Source: Qipengyuania sphaerica
GTDB taxonomy: Bacteria; Pseudomonadota; Alphaproteobacteria; Sphingomonadales; Sphingomonadaceae
Direction: 5' to 3'
Assembly: GCF_019711595.1 (NCBI RefSeq)
Contig: NZ_JAIGNR010000001.1
Location: forward strand, 744,001 to 808,000
Length of the DNA stretch: 64,000 nt
Part shown: in pieces, positions 7,175-15,603 of the stretch
How positions within the stretch are numbered: position 1 is the first letter of the stretch
Layout: each line of letters begins with the position of its first letter
Program-made: the position numbers and the translations under genes
The notes under the pieces: generated by a model
The model's input: the letters and a program-made list of their open reading frames with translations, nothing else
Databases searched by the model: none
What the model was told of the DNA's origin: nothing

Positions 7175-7642
7175 ATGCTGAAGGATTTCAAGGCATTCAT
7201 CGCCAAGGGCAACGTCATCGACCTGGCGGTGGCGGTCATCATCGGCGCGGCATTCGGGGCGATCGTCAAATCGCTGACCGACGAGATCATCATGCCGGTG
7301 GTCGGCGCGATCTTCGGCGGGGCCGATTTCAGCCGCTATTTCATCCTGCTCGATACGCCCGCAGACTACGACGGACCGATGGACGACTATGCTGCCTTGC
7401 AAGAGGCTGGCGCAGCAATGATCGGTTACGGCAGCTTCGTTACCGCGATCATCAATTTCCTGATCCTCGCCTTCATCATCTTCCTCCTGGTGCGCTACGC
7501 CAAGAAGGTGATGGCCGAATTCGAGGAAAAGGAAGAGGCAGCGCCCTCGGGCCCGACCGAACTCGATATCCTCAAGGAAATCCGCGACGAATTGCGCGCC
7601 GCGCGCCCCGACTATGCACCCGAAGAAGGGCCGATGGGGTAA
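7175..7642 (+). CDS. mscL: Large-conductance mechanosensitive channel MscL
   Basis: The 155-residue protein forms a homopentameric inner-membrane valve that opens under hypo-osmotic tension. The N-terminal helix MLKDFKAFIAKGNVIDLAVA and the pore helix VIIGAAFGAIVKSLTDEIIMP are diagnostic. A second membrane helix (FVTAIINFLILAFIIFLLV) and a C-terminal helical bundle region follow. The AGGAGG site at 7161-7166 fixes the start at 7175. It lies directly upstream of ssrA with a hairpin between. Confidence 0.97.
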   Translation: MLKDFKAFIAKGNVIDLAVAVIIGAAFGAIVKSLTDEIIMPVVGAIFGGADFSRYFILLDTPADYDGPMDDYAALQEAGAAMIGYGSFVTAIINFLILAFIIFLLVRYAKKVMAEFEEKEEAAPSGPTELDILKEIRDELRAARPDYAPEEGPMG

Positions 7643-7647
7643 GATCC

Positions 7648-7671
7648 TCCCCTCCTGCCTGCGGGAGGGGA
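7648..7671 (+). terminator. Hairpin after mscL, probable terminator
   Basis: TCCCCTCC and GGAGGGGA form an eight-base-pair stem around an eight-base loop six bases after the mscL stop. No clear T-run follows, so termination strength is uncertain. Confidence 0.45.
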
Positions 7672-7699
7672 TACACTTCACATTAAGCGTTTGATCGCT

Positions 7700-8055
7700 A
7701 TATGGGACCTGCCGGCGCGAGCCGGATATGGCGATAAATGGCGCCGTGTAATAGGTGCAACGGACCCGGGGGCAGTACCCGGCGGCTCCACCATAACCCG
7801 CGGATAATGCGCGGTTTTTGACGGGGCCGAACTAGGATCGACGTGTGCTGAAAGACGGTGTTTTCGCCCGGGCTGAGTAACCCGTAAAACTGTTCACAAC
7901 ACACAAGTGCCAACGATAACGAAGCACTCGCTCTCGCAGCGTAATCTGACGGGCTAACGCCCTGATCTTACAAAGCTAAAGCGCGGTTGGACCCACCGGG
8001 CAACAGAAGCGGATTCCGGGGCTCCGGGGGTAGCTAGCAACAGAAACCCCCACCT
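7700..8055 (+). ncRNA. ssrA: Transfer-messenger RNA, circularly permuted two-piece form
   Basis: tmRNA rescues stalled ribosomes. The acceptor half comes first: a T-arm-like CCGGG...CCCGG stem and CGGCTCC ending in an encoded CCA at 7791-7793. About 30 bases later, at 7823, the other half starts with GGGGCCGAACTAGG, whose GGGGCCG pairs with CGGCTCC to rebuild the acceptor stem. The tag reading frame 7909-7944 encodes ANDNEALALAA and a TAA stop. A GGGGG/CCCCC stem at 8026-8051 closes the coding piece. The intervening segment near 7794-7822 must be removed by processing. Outer ends are approximate by about 20 bases. This RNA accounts for most of the only stretch over 300 bases without a protein gene. 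Confidence 0.95.
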
Positions 8056-8075
8056 TCGCAAACTGTCGGATTGAC

Positions 8076-8330
8076 CTATTCCGAAGTCGGTTCTTCGGAT
8101 TCGGCGGCCTTTTTGGCGTCCTGCTCATACCGGATCGCGTCCAGTATCTTTGCACCGCCGAGCATGACGGCGCCGCCCGTGGCCGCCATCAGCAGGTAAC
8201 CGCCGATGCCGGGATATTCGACCGTGTAGTTGGCGCCGCGCGTCATTGCGCCAAGGGCAAGGGCGTAGATGATCAGATACGCTTCCCAGCGCGTCTTGAT
8301 CACGAACAGCCTTTTCACCTTGGTCCACAT
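8076..8330 (-). CDS. Small membrane protein of unknown function, sigma-54 promoter upstream
   Basis: The 84-residue product has a basic N-terminus (MWTKVKRLFVIKTRW), a hydrophobic segment AYLIIYALALGAMT, a second one around YLLMAATGGAVMLGG, and a charged C-terminal tail ending in EEPTSE. I do not recognise a family. The start at 8330 follows AAAGGAG. A perfect sigma-54 promoter at 8365-8380 would give a leader of about 24 bases. The tail-to-tail neighbour is ssrA. It may belong with the PspC operon to one RpoN regulon; that is inference. Confidence 0.8.
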   Translation of the reverse strand: MWTKVKRLFVIKTRWEAYLIIYALALGAMTRGANYTVEYPGIGGYLLMAATGGAVMLGGAKILDAIRYEQDAKKAAESEEPTSE

Positions 8331-8364
8331 GGGTGGCGCGGTCTCCTTTGTTAACCTCTTGATA

Positions 8365-8380
8365 TGCAATGAGCGTGCCA
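8365..8380 (-). promoter_or_regulatory. Sigma-54 (RpoN) -24/-12 promoter
   Basis: Read on the minus strand, TGGCACG-CTCA-TTGCA matches the consensus TGGCACG-N4-TTGCW at all fixed positions. The predicted start of transcription near 8354 lies just before the AAAGGAG ribosome binding site of the 84-residue membrane protein gene. I find no copy of the 2258-2276 palindrome upstream of it. Confidence 0.72.
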
Positions 8381-8474
8381 CAAACACGTTCCTGCCGAGT
8401 CGCGTGGTTAATACGAGACCGAGTGTAAAATCGGACGACGCAGAGTCGACGGCGTTAACCTTTTACGGAGGGAC

Positions 8475-9725
8475 TTAGGCGAGGGTGTCCAGATTCAGGA
8501 CACTTAAAAGCGCCTCGCGTGCCTCGATGACCTGGCTCGCCAATTCGTCACTGCCGATCTGCGACGGTTCGATGGCTTCCGGCCACATTTCGGCGACAAC
8601 AGCCTCGATGCGCTGGGCTTTCGCCTCGTCCATCATGAAGCGCTGGTCGACGGTCGCCGGGTCCGCCACGACGCGCAGGCGCAGGCAGGCGGGGCCGCCG
8701 CCATTGGCCATCGACTGGCGTACGTCCACGGGGATGACCTTGCGGATCGGGCCGTTGCTGGCGAGCATGCTCTCGCAATAGGCCCAGACGCTTGCGCTCT
8801 CCTGGCATTCGCTTGGGACAACCAGCGCCATTTCGCCGCTGGGCAGGGTGAGGAGTTGCGCGTTGAACAGGTAGGTGCGGATCGCTTCTTCGAGGCTGAC
8901 CGCGCTTTCGGGCACCTCGACAACTTCGAGCGCGGGAAAGGCATCGCGGATGGCCTCGTAGGCGCCCTTCTGGTCGGCAAAGGCTCGTTCGTGGGTGAAC
9001 AGAACGCGCTCGTTGGCGACGGAAACGACATCGTTATGGAACGCGCCGGCTTCGATGGCCTCCGGGTTCTGTTCGATGAAAACGCACCTGTCGGAGTCGA
9101 GCCCGTGTAGGCGTGCAATGGCGCGGCTGGCCTGTTCGTGCTGGCGCGCGGGAAACTTGCCGCCCTGCCGGCCCCAGACGAACACCTCTACGCCTCGGGC
9201 ATCGTGCCCTTCGCAGAAACGCATGTGGTTGGCCGCGCCTTCGTCGCCGAATGCGGGGAGCACGGCATCATGGATGGTGAAGTGCTCCTCGTCGCCGAAC
9301 GCGATAGAGAGCTGCGCCTGCGTGTCCTGCCATTCCTGCGCGCGGTGCGGCATGGTGACGAGGTTGGCGGGCGTCAGGTGGCAGCGTCCGTCGGCCGTAT
9401 CGGGCGCGGGACTGACGGTGGCGGCATTGGCGGTCCACATGCTCGAGGCCGACCATGCGGCGGCCAGCAGTTGGCGCGGTGCGTGCTCGTCGATGGCAAG
9501 GCCGCGGACGAGGTCGCCATTGGGACGCGGCAACGGGAGCAGGAAGCCCTGCGCTAGCCCCAGCGCCATGTTCGAGCGCATCTTGGCGATGCCCTGCAGC
9601 GCAGCCGCGCGCGGGTAGGAAGTATCGCCCTTGTGGCTCGCGCTGGCGATATTGCCGAGGCTGAGCCCTGCGTAATTGTGGCTGGGGCCGACGATTCCGT
9701 CGAAGTTGATTTCCACGAGGCTCAT
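8475..9725 (-). CDS. astB: N-succinylarginine dihydrolase
   Basis: AstB converts N2-succinylarginine to succinylornithine, CO2 and ammonia, the second step of the arginine succinyltransferase pathway. The 416-residue product starts MSLVEINFDGIVGPSHNYAG and has the family phrases ASHKGDTSYPRAAALQG and NGGGPACLRLRVV, with the catalytic cysteine expected in the latter. The start at 9725 overlaps the astA stop as ATGA, so the two are translationally coupled. An in-frame ATG-like extension of five codons upstream lies inside astA and is rejected. Confidence 0.95.
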   Translation of the reverse strand: MSLVEINFDGIVGPSHNYAGLSLGNIASASHKGDTSYPRAAALQGIAKMRSNMALGLAQGFLLPLPRPNGDLVRGLAIDEHAPRQLLAAAWSASSMWTANAATVSPAPDTADGRCHLTPANLVTMPHRAQEWQDTQAQLSIAFGDEEHFTIHDAVLPAFGDEGAANHMRFCEGHDARGVEVFVWGRQGGKFPARQHEQASRAIARLHGLDSDRCVFIEQNPEAIEAGAFHNDVVSVANERVLFTHERAFADQKGAYEAIRDAFPALEVVEVPESAVSLEEAIRTYLFNAQLLTLPSGEMALVVPSECQESASVWAYCESMLASNGPIRKVIPVDVRQSMANGGGPACLRLRVVADPATVDQRFMMDEAKAQRIEAVVAEMWPEAIEPSQIGSDELASQVIEAREALLSVLNLDTLA

Positions 9726-10738
9726 CGGGCCACGCTCCACACAATGTCGCCAACGCCGACCTCGAGCGATTTGGCGCAGATTTCGTCGATCGCTACGGTC
9801 TCGTCATCGCCGAATTCGCGCATGCCGTAGGCAGACTTGAACCCGCCGAGTTCGCCGGTCGCAACCAGTGCACGTTCGCCGATGTCGAGATCGGTGGCTG
9901 TCACGCGTGCGGGTTTCGCCTCGCGGATGCTTTTCACATTGTCGGTGCGCGCGGTCATGGTCGGACCGCCGTCGAAAATGTCGACATAGCCTTCCGCCGC
10001 AAAGCCCTCGTTCTCCAGCATGCGCATGGCAGCACGGCCGCTGGGGTGGGGGACGCCGATGACCTTGCGCGCCTCATCGCTCAGCATTTCGACATAGACC
10101 GGGTGCTTGGGCATCAGATCGGCGATGAACTGGTTTCCGTTCGTCGCATTGAAATAGTCGGCTTCTTGGAAGGTCATGCCGAAAAACCGGCCCGCGACGC
10201 CGTCCCAGAAGGGCGATCCGCCGCGATCGTCGATCACGCCGCGCAATTCGGCGAGGATGCGGTCGGCAAAGCGCGCGCGGTGCATGGCGATGAAGAGGTA
10301 GCGGCTGCGTGCCAGCAGCAGGCCGTGTCCGCCCGCGCGCTCGCCCGGGTGCAGGAACAGCCCGCCGACTTCGGAGGACCCTTCGAGATCGGTGACGAGG
10401 CTAAGCAGTTCGGCGCGCACGGTGCGGTCGAGTTCCTGGCTGTGCTGCGTCAGCGTGTTGAGGCGGTAGGAATAGAACGGCCACTGCTGGCCGACCTGGC
10501 TGAAAATCTGGCAGGTCCCGCGCACCTGGCCGGTCTCGGTATTTTCGAGCACGAGCGTGAACTGGTCATCTCCCAATTCGTGGTCAGTGCGCGAAAAGGC
10601 TTGGTCGGCACGCTCGAGCTTCCTGGTCAGCGCTGCCTTGTCGGCCGGCAGGTTGGTGAACCCGCCGCCGGTGAGTTTGGCCATTTCATAGAGGTGGTCG
10701 AGGTCGTCGATATGCGCGGCGCGCAGGCGAAACGTCAC
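9722..10738 (-). CDS. astA: Arginine N-succinyltransferase
   Basis: AstA transfers succinyl from succinyl-CoA to the alpha-amino group of arginine, opening the AST catabolic route. The 338-residue protein starts FRLRAAHIDDLDHLYEMAKL after a GTG start and has conserved stretches GGGFTNLPADKAAL, GLFLHPGERAGGHGLLLARSRYLF and GVPHPSGRAAMRMLENEGF, all standard in the family. It overlaps the upstream M20 hydrolase gene by a GTGA junction and the downstream astB by ATGA. Confidence 0.95.
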   Translation of the reverse strand: MTFRLRAAHIDDLDHLYEMAKLTGGGFTNLPADKAALTRKLERADQAFSRTDHELGDDQFTLVLENTETGQVRGTCQIFSQVGQQWPFYSYRLNTLTQHSQELDRTVRAELLSLVTDLEGSSEVGGLFLHPGERAGGHGLLLARSRYLFIAMHRARFADRILAELRGVIDDRGGSPFWDGVAGRFFGMTFQEADYFNATNGNQFIADLMPKHPVYVEMLSDEARKVIGVPHPSGRAAMRMLENEGFAAEGYVDIFDGGPTMTARTDNVKSIREAKPARVTATDLDIGERALVATGELGGFKSAYGMREFGDDETVAIDEICAKSLEVGVGDIVWSVAR

Positions 10739-11943
10739 AAAAGGTCTCCGGTGGAAAGCTTCGTCAGGACCAGCGCGGACAGCGCCGCGCGTTCCCTCAG
10801 CGAAGGTACGATCATGAATTCGTCTGGCGAATGGATTGCTCCGCCGCGCACGCCCATCGTGTCGACCACGGGGACGCCGGTGGCGGCGATATTATTGCCG
10901 TCGCACACGCCGCCGGTGGGTTTCCAGCCGATGGTCTGGCCGAGTTCTGCCCCGCATGCTTTGACGAGATCGAACAGGGCTTGCGCCTTTGCGTCGACCG
11001 GCTTGGGCGGGCGGGTCACGCCGCCGTGACGGTGGATGCCGACTTCGTGCTCGGCCTCGATTCCGCGGAGGATCGCGTCGAGTTCGCCGTCGAAGCGGTT
11101 CATCGCATCGGTCGATTTGGGGCGGATGTTGAAGCGCAGGATGGCGAGGTCGGGAACGACGTTGTTGGCCGCACCGCCCTCGATTTTCGCAGGATTCACC
11201 GTGATGTCCTCGGCCTCCAGCGCCTTGATGCGCAGGACAAGGTCGGAAGCAGCGACGATGGCGTTGCGACCCTCGTGCGGATTACGGCCTGCATGCGCGC
11301 TGCGACCCGTGATGGTGATCGAGTAATTGCCCGTGCCGCCGCGTGCATGGGCGAGCGTGCCGTCGGGCAGGGCGCTGGGTTCGTAGGTCAGCGCGGCATA
11401 TTTCCCGCGCGCCAGCTCTTCGATCAGGCCGCGGCTGGCGAGGCTGCCGGTTTCCTCGTCCGAATTGATCATCACGTCATAGCCGACGCGCGCTGCACTC
11501 TCGGTCTGCTCGAACAGCTTCAGCGTATGAAGGATGATATTGAGGCCGCCCTTCATATCGGCGGTGCCGGGGCCGTTGATCGTTTCGTCATCGAGCCAGG
11601 TCACTTCCTGGAAGGGATGGTCGACGGGGAAGACCGTGTCCATGTGGCCGGTCAGCACAAAGCGCCGCTCTGCCTCGGGGCGCACGCGCAAGACCATGTG
11701 CTGGCCGTGCGGCTTCTCGAATTCGCGGCCCTCGGCCGAAATGGCGGTCACGGTCGCGGGATCGACCAGTTCGACATCGCCGGGCAGCACGGAGAAGGCA
11801 TCGGCGAGCACGCCTGCCATCTTGTTTAGGCCCTCGATATTCGCCGTGCCGGTGTTGATCGCCGCCCAGTCCTGCACCTCGCGCAGCATGGTGTCTGCGT
11901 CGACGGCGTCCAAGAGGGCTTGCGGGGCACTATCCGGTTTCAT
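10735..11943 (-). CDS. M20-family metallohydrolase in the ast operon
   Basis: The 402-residue protein has the di-zinc ligands of M20 peptidases and deacylases: GHMDTVFP, GTADMKGG, the SDEETGS pair of glutamates and a late histidine in GGAIHSPDE. M20 enzymes include carboxypeptidase G2, ArgE and the desuccinylase DapE. Because it is translationally coupled to astA through a GTGA overlap, a desuccinylase role in arginine breakdown is a reasonable inference but not shown. Start 11943 follows AAGGACG; nine extra upstream codons lack support. Confidence 0.88.
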   Translation of the reverse strand: MKPDSAPQALLDAVDADTMLREVQDWAAINTGTANIEGLNKMAGVLADAFSVLPGDVELVDPATVTAISAEGREFEKPHGQHMVLRVRPEAERRFVLTGHMDTVFPVDHPFQEVTWLDDETINGPGTADMKGGLNIILHTLKLFEQTESAARVGYDVMINSDEETGSLASRGLIEELARGKYAALTYEPSALPDGTLAHARGGTGNYSITITGRSAHAGRNPHEGRNAIVAASDLVLRIKALEAEDITVNPAKIEGGAANNVVPDLAILRFNIRPKSTDAMNRFDGELDAILRGIEAEHEVGIHRHGGVTRPPKPVDAKAQALFDLVKACGAELGQTIGWKPTGGVCDGNNIAATGVPVVDTMGVRGGAIHSPDEFMIVPSLRERAALSALVLTKLSTGDLL

Positions 11944-12072
11944 CGGTAACGTCCTTAGACGCGCGGGCAATCAAGTCCACCCCGCCGCTTGCAATCGTCA
12001 ACCGGTCTCGTCATAGGTGGGGCACTCCTCCCCGGGTCCACATCGCCAGTTCGATTACCTTTGAGGAGTTCC

Positions 12073-14169
12073 ATGAGCAATTACGTGACGCGCGCCGGTA
12101 TCGAGGTCGACCGGGAGCTTGCCACATTCGTCGAAAGCGACGTCCTGCCCCCGCTGGGCAAGGAGGCGGATGCATTCTGGCAGGGTTTCGCGGCGCTGCT
12201 GGGAGAGTTCGCGCCGCGCAATGGCGCGCTGCTCGAAAGGCGCGAGGAATTGCAGGCGAACATCGATGCCTGGCATATCGAGCGCAAGGGTCAGCCTCAT
12301 GACGCGGGTGCCTATCGCGCTTTCCTTGAAGAGATTGGCTACCTCGTCCCCGAGCCGGGCGATTTCACGATCGGGACCGAGAATGTCGACCCGGAGATCG
12401 CCACCATGGCGGGGCCGCAGCTGGTGGTCCCCATCCTCAACGCGCGCTTTCTGCTCAACGCCGCCAATGCGCGTTGGGGCAGTCTGTACGATGCGTTCTA
12501 CGGGACGGACGCTCTGGATGCGCCGCCGGCAAGGCCGGGAGGCTATGACGAGGCGCGCGGTGCGGCTGTCATCGCCGAGGGGCGCACGTTCCTCGACGAG
12601 GTTCTCCCGCTGGTGGATGGCAGCTGGGCCGACGTTTCGGATGCCAGCGAAGTCAGGCTGAAGAACGAGGGCCAGCGGGTCGGAGCGACGCAAGGGGGGC
12701 TGCTGTTCAGGAATAACGGCCTCCACATCGAATTGCGGATCGATCCGGGGAGCGCCATCGGCAAGTCGGACAAGGCTGGTATTTCAGATATCGTCCTTGA
12801 AGCTGCCCTGACGACAATCGCCGATTGCGAGGATTCGGTGGCGGCGGTCGATGCAGAGGACAAGCTGCTCGCCTATCGCAATTGGCTGGGCATCATTCGC
12901 GGCGACCTCGCCGAGAGTTTCGAGAAGGGCGGGAAGACGCTGACCCGCGAACTGGCTGGCGATGTCACTTACACCGATGGCGAGGGGGATGAACACACGC
13001 TGCCCGGTCGCAGCCTGATGTTCGTGCGCAATGTCGGCCATCTGATGACCAATCCGGCCATGATGTGGGATGGAAAGGAGATACCCGAAGGCATTCTGGA
13101 TGCGGTGATGACCAGCGCGATCTCGGCGCAGGACGTTGCGGGGCTGGGCAAATACGGCAACAGCCGGAAAGGCAGCATCTACATCGTGAAGCCCAAGATG
13201 CATGGGCCGGAAGAATGCGCCTTCACCAACGATCTGTTCGATGCAGTTGAGGACCTGCTGGGCCTCCCGCGTTTCACCATCAAGGTCGGCGTGATGGACG
13301 AGGAGAGGCGCACCAGCGCCAATCTCGCCGCCTGTATCCAAGCGGTGAAGGACCGGATCGTGTTCATCAACACAGGCTTCCTCGACCGCACGGGCGACGA
13401 GATCCACACGTCGATGCGGGCCGGCCCCATGATGCGCAAGGGCGAGATGAAGAACTCCGCCTGGCTCAAGGCCTATGAGGCGCGCAATGTCGGGATCGGG
13501 CTCGCACATGGCCTCTCGGGCCGCGCGCAGATCGGCAAGGGCATGTGGGCCGCGCCCGATCTGATGGGCCAGATGATGCTGGAGAAAATCGGCCATCTGC
13601 GCGCAGGGGCGAACACGGCCTGGGTGCCGAGCCCGACGGCCGCCACGCTCCACGCGATCCACTACCACCGCGAGAATGTGTTCGAGATCCAGAAAGGGCT
13701 GGGCGATGCCGCGAAGCTCGACGAACTGCTCGCGATACCGCTCGCCGATGGGACCAACTGGTCCGAGGACGAAATCCGCGAAGAGCTCGACAACAATTGC
13801 CAAGGTTTGCTTGGCTATGTGGTTCGCTGGATCGACCAGGGCGTGGGCTGCTCCAAGGTGCCCGACATCAACGACGTGGGCCTGATGGAAGACCGCGCTA
13901 CGCTGCGAATCTCCAGCCAGCATATCGCCAACTGGCTGCTTCACGGGGTGATCTCGGAGAGCCAGGTAATGGAGTCGCTGCGCCGGATGGCGGCCAAGGT
14001 GGACCAGCAGAATTCGGGCGATCCCTTCTACGAGCCGCTGCTCGAAAATGAGGACGGGCCCGCCTTCAGCGCCGCCAAGGACCTGATTTTCAAGGGTGTC
14101 GAACAGCCCAGCGGCTACACCGAACCACTGCTCCACCAATGGCGGCGGCGGAAGAAGGAAAGCGCCTGA
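12073..14169 (+). CDS. glcB: Malate synthase G
   Basis: Malate synthase G condenses glyoxylate with acetyl-CoA to malate, the second glyoxylate-shunt step. The 698-residue monomer has the usual length, the TIM-barrel motifs [12 protein letters not shown] and [17 protein letters not shown], the [11 protein letters not shown] segment and [24 protein letters not shown] seven bases before the ATG sets the start; 28 codons of open frame upstream are excluded. It stands alone, divergent from the M20-ast operon, with no isocitrate lyase gene nearby. Confidence 0.97.
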   Translation: MSNYVTRAGIEVDRELATFVESDVLPPLGKEADAFWQGFAALLGEFAPRNGALLERREELQANIDAWHIERKGQPHDAGAYRAFLEEIGYLVPEPGDFTIGTENVDPEIATMAGPQLVVPILNARFLLNAANARWGSLYDAFYGTDALDAPPARPGGYDEARGAAVIAEGRTFLDEVLPLVDGSWADVSDASEVRLKNEGQRVGATQGGLLFRNNGLHIELRIDPGSAIGKSDKAGISDIVLEAALTTIADCEDSVAAVDAEDKLLAYRNWLGIIRGDLAESFEKGGKTLTRELAGDVTYTDGEGDEHTLPGRSLMFVRNVGHLMTNPAMMWDGKEIPEGILDAVMTSAISAQDVAGLGKYGNSRKGSIYIVKPKMHGPEECAFTNDLFDAVEDLLGLPRFTIKVGVMDEERRTSANLAACIQAVKDRIVFINTGFLDRTGDEIHTSMRAGPMMRKGEMKNSAWLKAYEARNVGIGLAHGLSGRAQIGKGMWAAPDLMGQMMLEKIGHLRAGANTAWVPSPTAATLHAIHYHRENVFEIQKGLGDAAKLDELLAIPLADGTNWSEDEIREELDNNCQGLLGYVVRWIDQGVGCSKVPDINDVGLMEDRATLRISSQHIANWLLHGVISESQVMESLRRMAAKVDQQNSGDPFYEPLLENEDGPAFSAAKDLIFKGVEQPSGYTEPLLHQWRRRKKESA

Positions 14170-14238
14170 TCGGCATCTCAAGCATATGGTAAATATTTGG
14201 AGCTAGACCGGCGATCATAAACACAAGGATCGCCAGTT

Positions 14239-14790
14239 TTGTCCGCCGTAGAATACAAGCAGCGCCGCGAGGAGCGCATCGACCTGTTCGTGCGCGCCAG
14301 CGTGCATTCGCAGCCCGGTGCAGGCGTCGTGCGGCTGTGCAACATGTCGCCGATCGGCGCGCTGATCGAAGGCGATACGCTGCCGCTGGTGGGCTATGAA
14401 GTCGAACTGCGGCGCGGGGCGCTCAGCGTCCCGGGCAAGATCGTCTGGCGCAGCGGCGACCAGGCAGGCGTTTCCTTCTCGCAGCGTACCGTGGTCGAGG
14501 ACTGGTTCCCCGATGCGCAGCCGCAGGTATCGGTCGATCGCGCCTTCCAGCGGATCGTCGAGGAAATGCGTGAGCGCGGGCCAGTGCGCGAAAGCAAGGC
14601 GAGCCTCCACAGCTCCTTCATCACAGCCGACGACATGCACCGCGTCGCAGGCGGTCTCGACGATCTTGCCGACGCGCTATCGGAAGACATGGACCTCGTA
14701 ATGAAGCTGTCCGAGGAATTGCAGACACTCGACATCGCTGCGCAATTGCTGCGCAAGCTCGCCGAGCAGGAGCGCGCGCGCCTAGGTTAG
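14239..14790 (+). CDS. PilZ-domain protein with C-terminal helical region
   Basis: The N-terminal part carries the cyclic-di-GMP-binding pattern of PilZ domains: RREER about residues 9-13, then NMSPIGA near residue 37 (the N-x-S-x-x-G motif). A predicted beta-rich stretch ends near residue 85. The remaining 100 residues look helical (LDDLADALSEDMDLVMKLSEEL) and may mediate partner binding. Translation most likely starts at a TTG at 14239 preceded by AAGGA. Its 3' end overlaps the rsmA 3' end by nine bases. Confidence 0.82.
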   Translation: MSAVEYKQRREERIDLFVRASVHSQPGAGVVRLCNMSPIGALIEGDTLPLVGYEVELRRGALSVPGKIVWRSGDQAGVSFSQRTVVEDWFPDAQPQVSVDRAFQRIVEEMRERGPVRESKASLHSSFITADDMHRVAGGLDDLADALSEDMDLVMKLSEELQTLDIAAQLLRKLAEQERARLG

Positions 14791-15603
14791 GGCGCGGGCC
14801 AGCGCGACGAAGTCGGCCACTTCGAGCGTCTCGGCACGGCGTTGCGGGTCGATGCCGAGCCCTTCCAGCGCTTCCACCGCACCCGGAACTCCTTTCAGAC
14901 TCTGGCGCAGCATCTTGCGGCGCTGGCCGAATGCAGCCTCTGTCGCCCGTTCAAGCACCTTGGCCGATACGCCTTCAGGCATGGCGGCAGGTTCGACATG
15001 AACGATGGCGCTCATCACCTTGGGCGGCGGGGTGAAGGCGCTGCGGTGGACTTTCATCGCGAGCTTCGCTTCCGCGCGCCACTGGGCAAGGACGGCAAGG
15101 CGCCCGAATGCCGACGCGCCAGGCTTGGCGACGATGCGCTGGGCAACCTCCTGCTGGAACATCAGCGTGAGTGAGGTCCATTGCGGCGGCCACTCCTCGC
15201 CGCCCATCCAGCGGGTGAAGAGGGCAGTACCGACATTGTAGGGTAGGTTGGAGAGGATGGCGTAAGGCTCGCCGCCCATGATTTCGTCATGGTCGAGTTT
15301 GAGCGCATCGCCCTGGATAACATCGAGCCTGCCGGGAAAAGCTTCGCCCAATTCGGCGAGGGCGGGCAGGCAGCGTCGGTCCATCTCGATCGCGGTGACC
15401 TGCGCGCCCGCGCGCAGCAACGCGCGGGTGAGGCCGCCCGGACCGGGACCCACTTCGAGCACCCGCCTGCCTTCGAGGCTGCCGGGCAGCGCGGCGATGC
15501 GATCGAGCAATTGCTCGTCGAACAGGAAGTTCTGGCCCAGCGCCTTGCTCGCCGACAGCCCGTGCCGCGCGATGACTTCGCGCAAGGGAGGGAGGTCAGC
15601 CAC
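14782..15603 (-). CDS. rsmA: 16S rRNA (adenine1518/1519-N6,N6)-dimethyltransferase
   Basis: RsmA (KsgA) dimethylates two adjacent adenosines in 16S helix 45. The 273-residue protein begins with the GQNFLFD motif, has the SAM-binding LEVGPGPGGLT and the catalytic NLPYNV, and ends with FGQRRKMLRQSLK typical of the C-terminal domain. The GTG start at 15603 overlaps the pdxA end by eight bases. It is the last gene of lptD-surA-pdxA-rsmA, the classical proteobacterial order. Confidence 0.97.
   Translation of the reverse strand: MADLPPLREVIARHGLSASKALGQNFLFDEQLLDRIAALPGSLEGRRVLEVGPGPGGLTRALLRAGAQVTAIEMDRRCLPALAELGEAFPGRLDVIQGDALKLDHDEIMGGEPYAILSNLPYNVGTALFTRWMGGEEWPPQWTSLTLMFQQEVAQRIVAKPGASAFGRLAVLAQWRAEAKLAMKVHRSAFTPPPKVMSAIVHVEPAAMPEGVSAKVLERATEAAFGQRRKMLRQSLKGVPGAVEALEGLGIDPQRRAETLEVADFVALARALT

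Noticed and set aside
7741-7793. tRNA gene ending in CCA
   Set aside because: The T-arm and CCA belong to the acceptor piece of permuted tmRNA; there is no anticodon arm.
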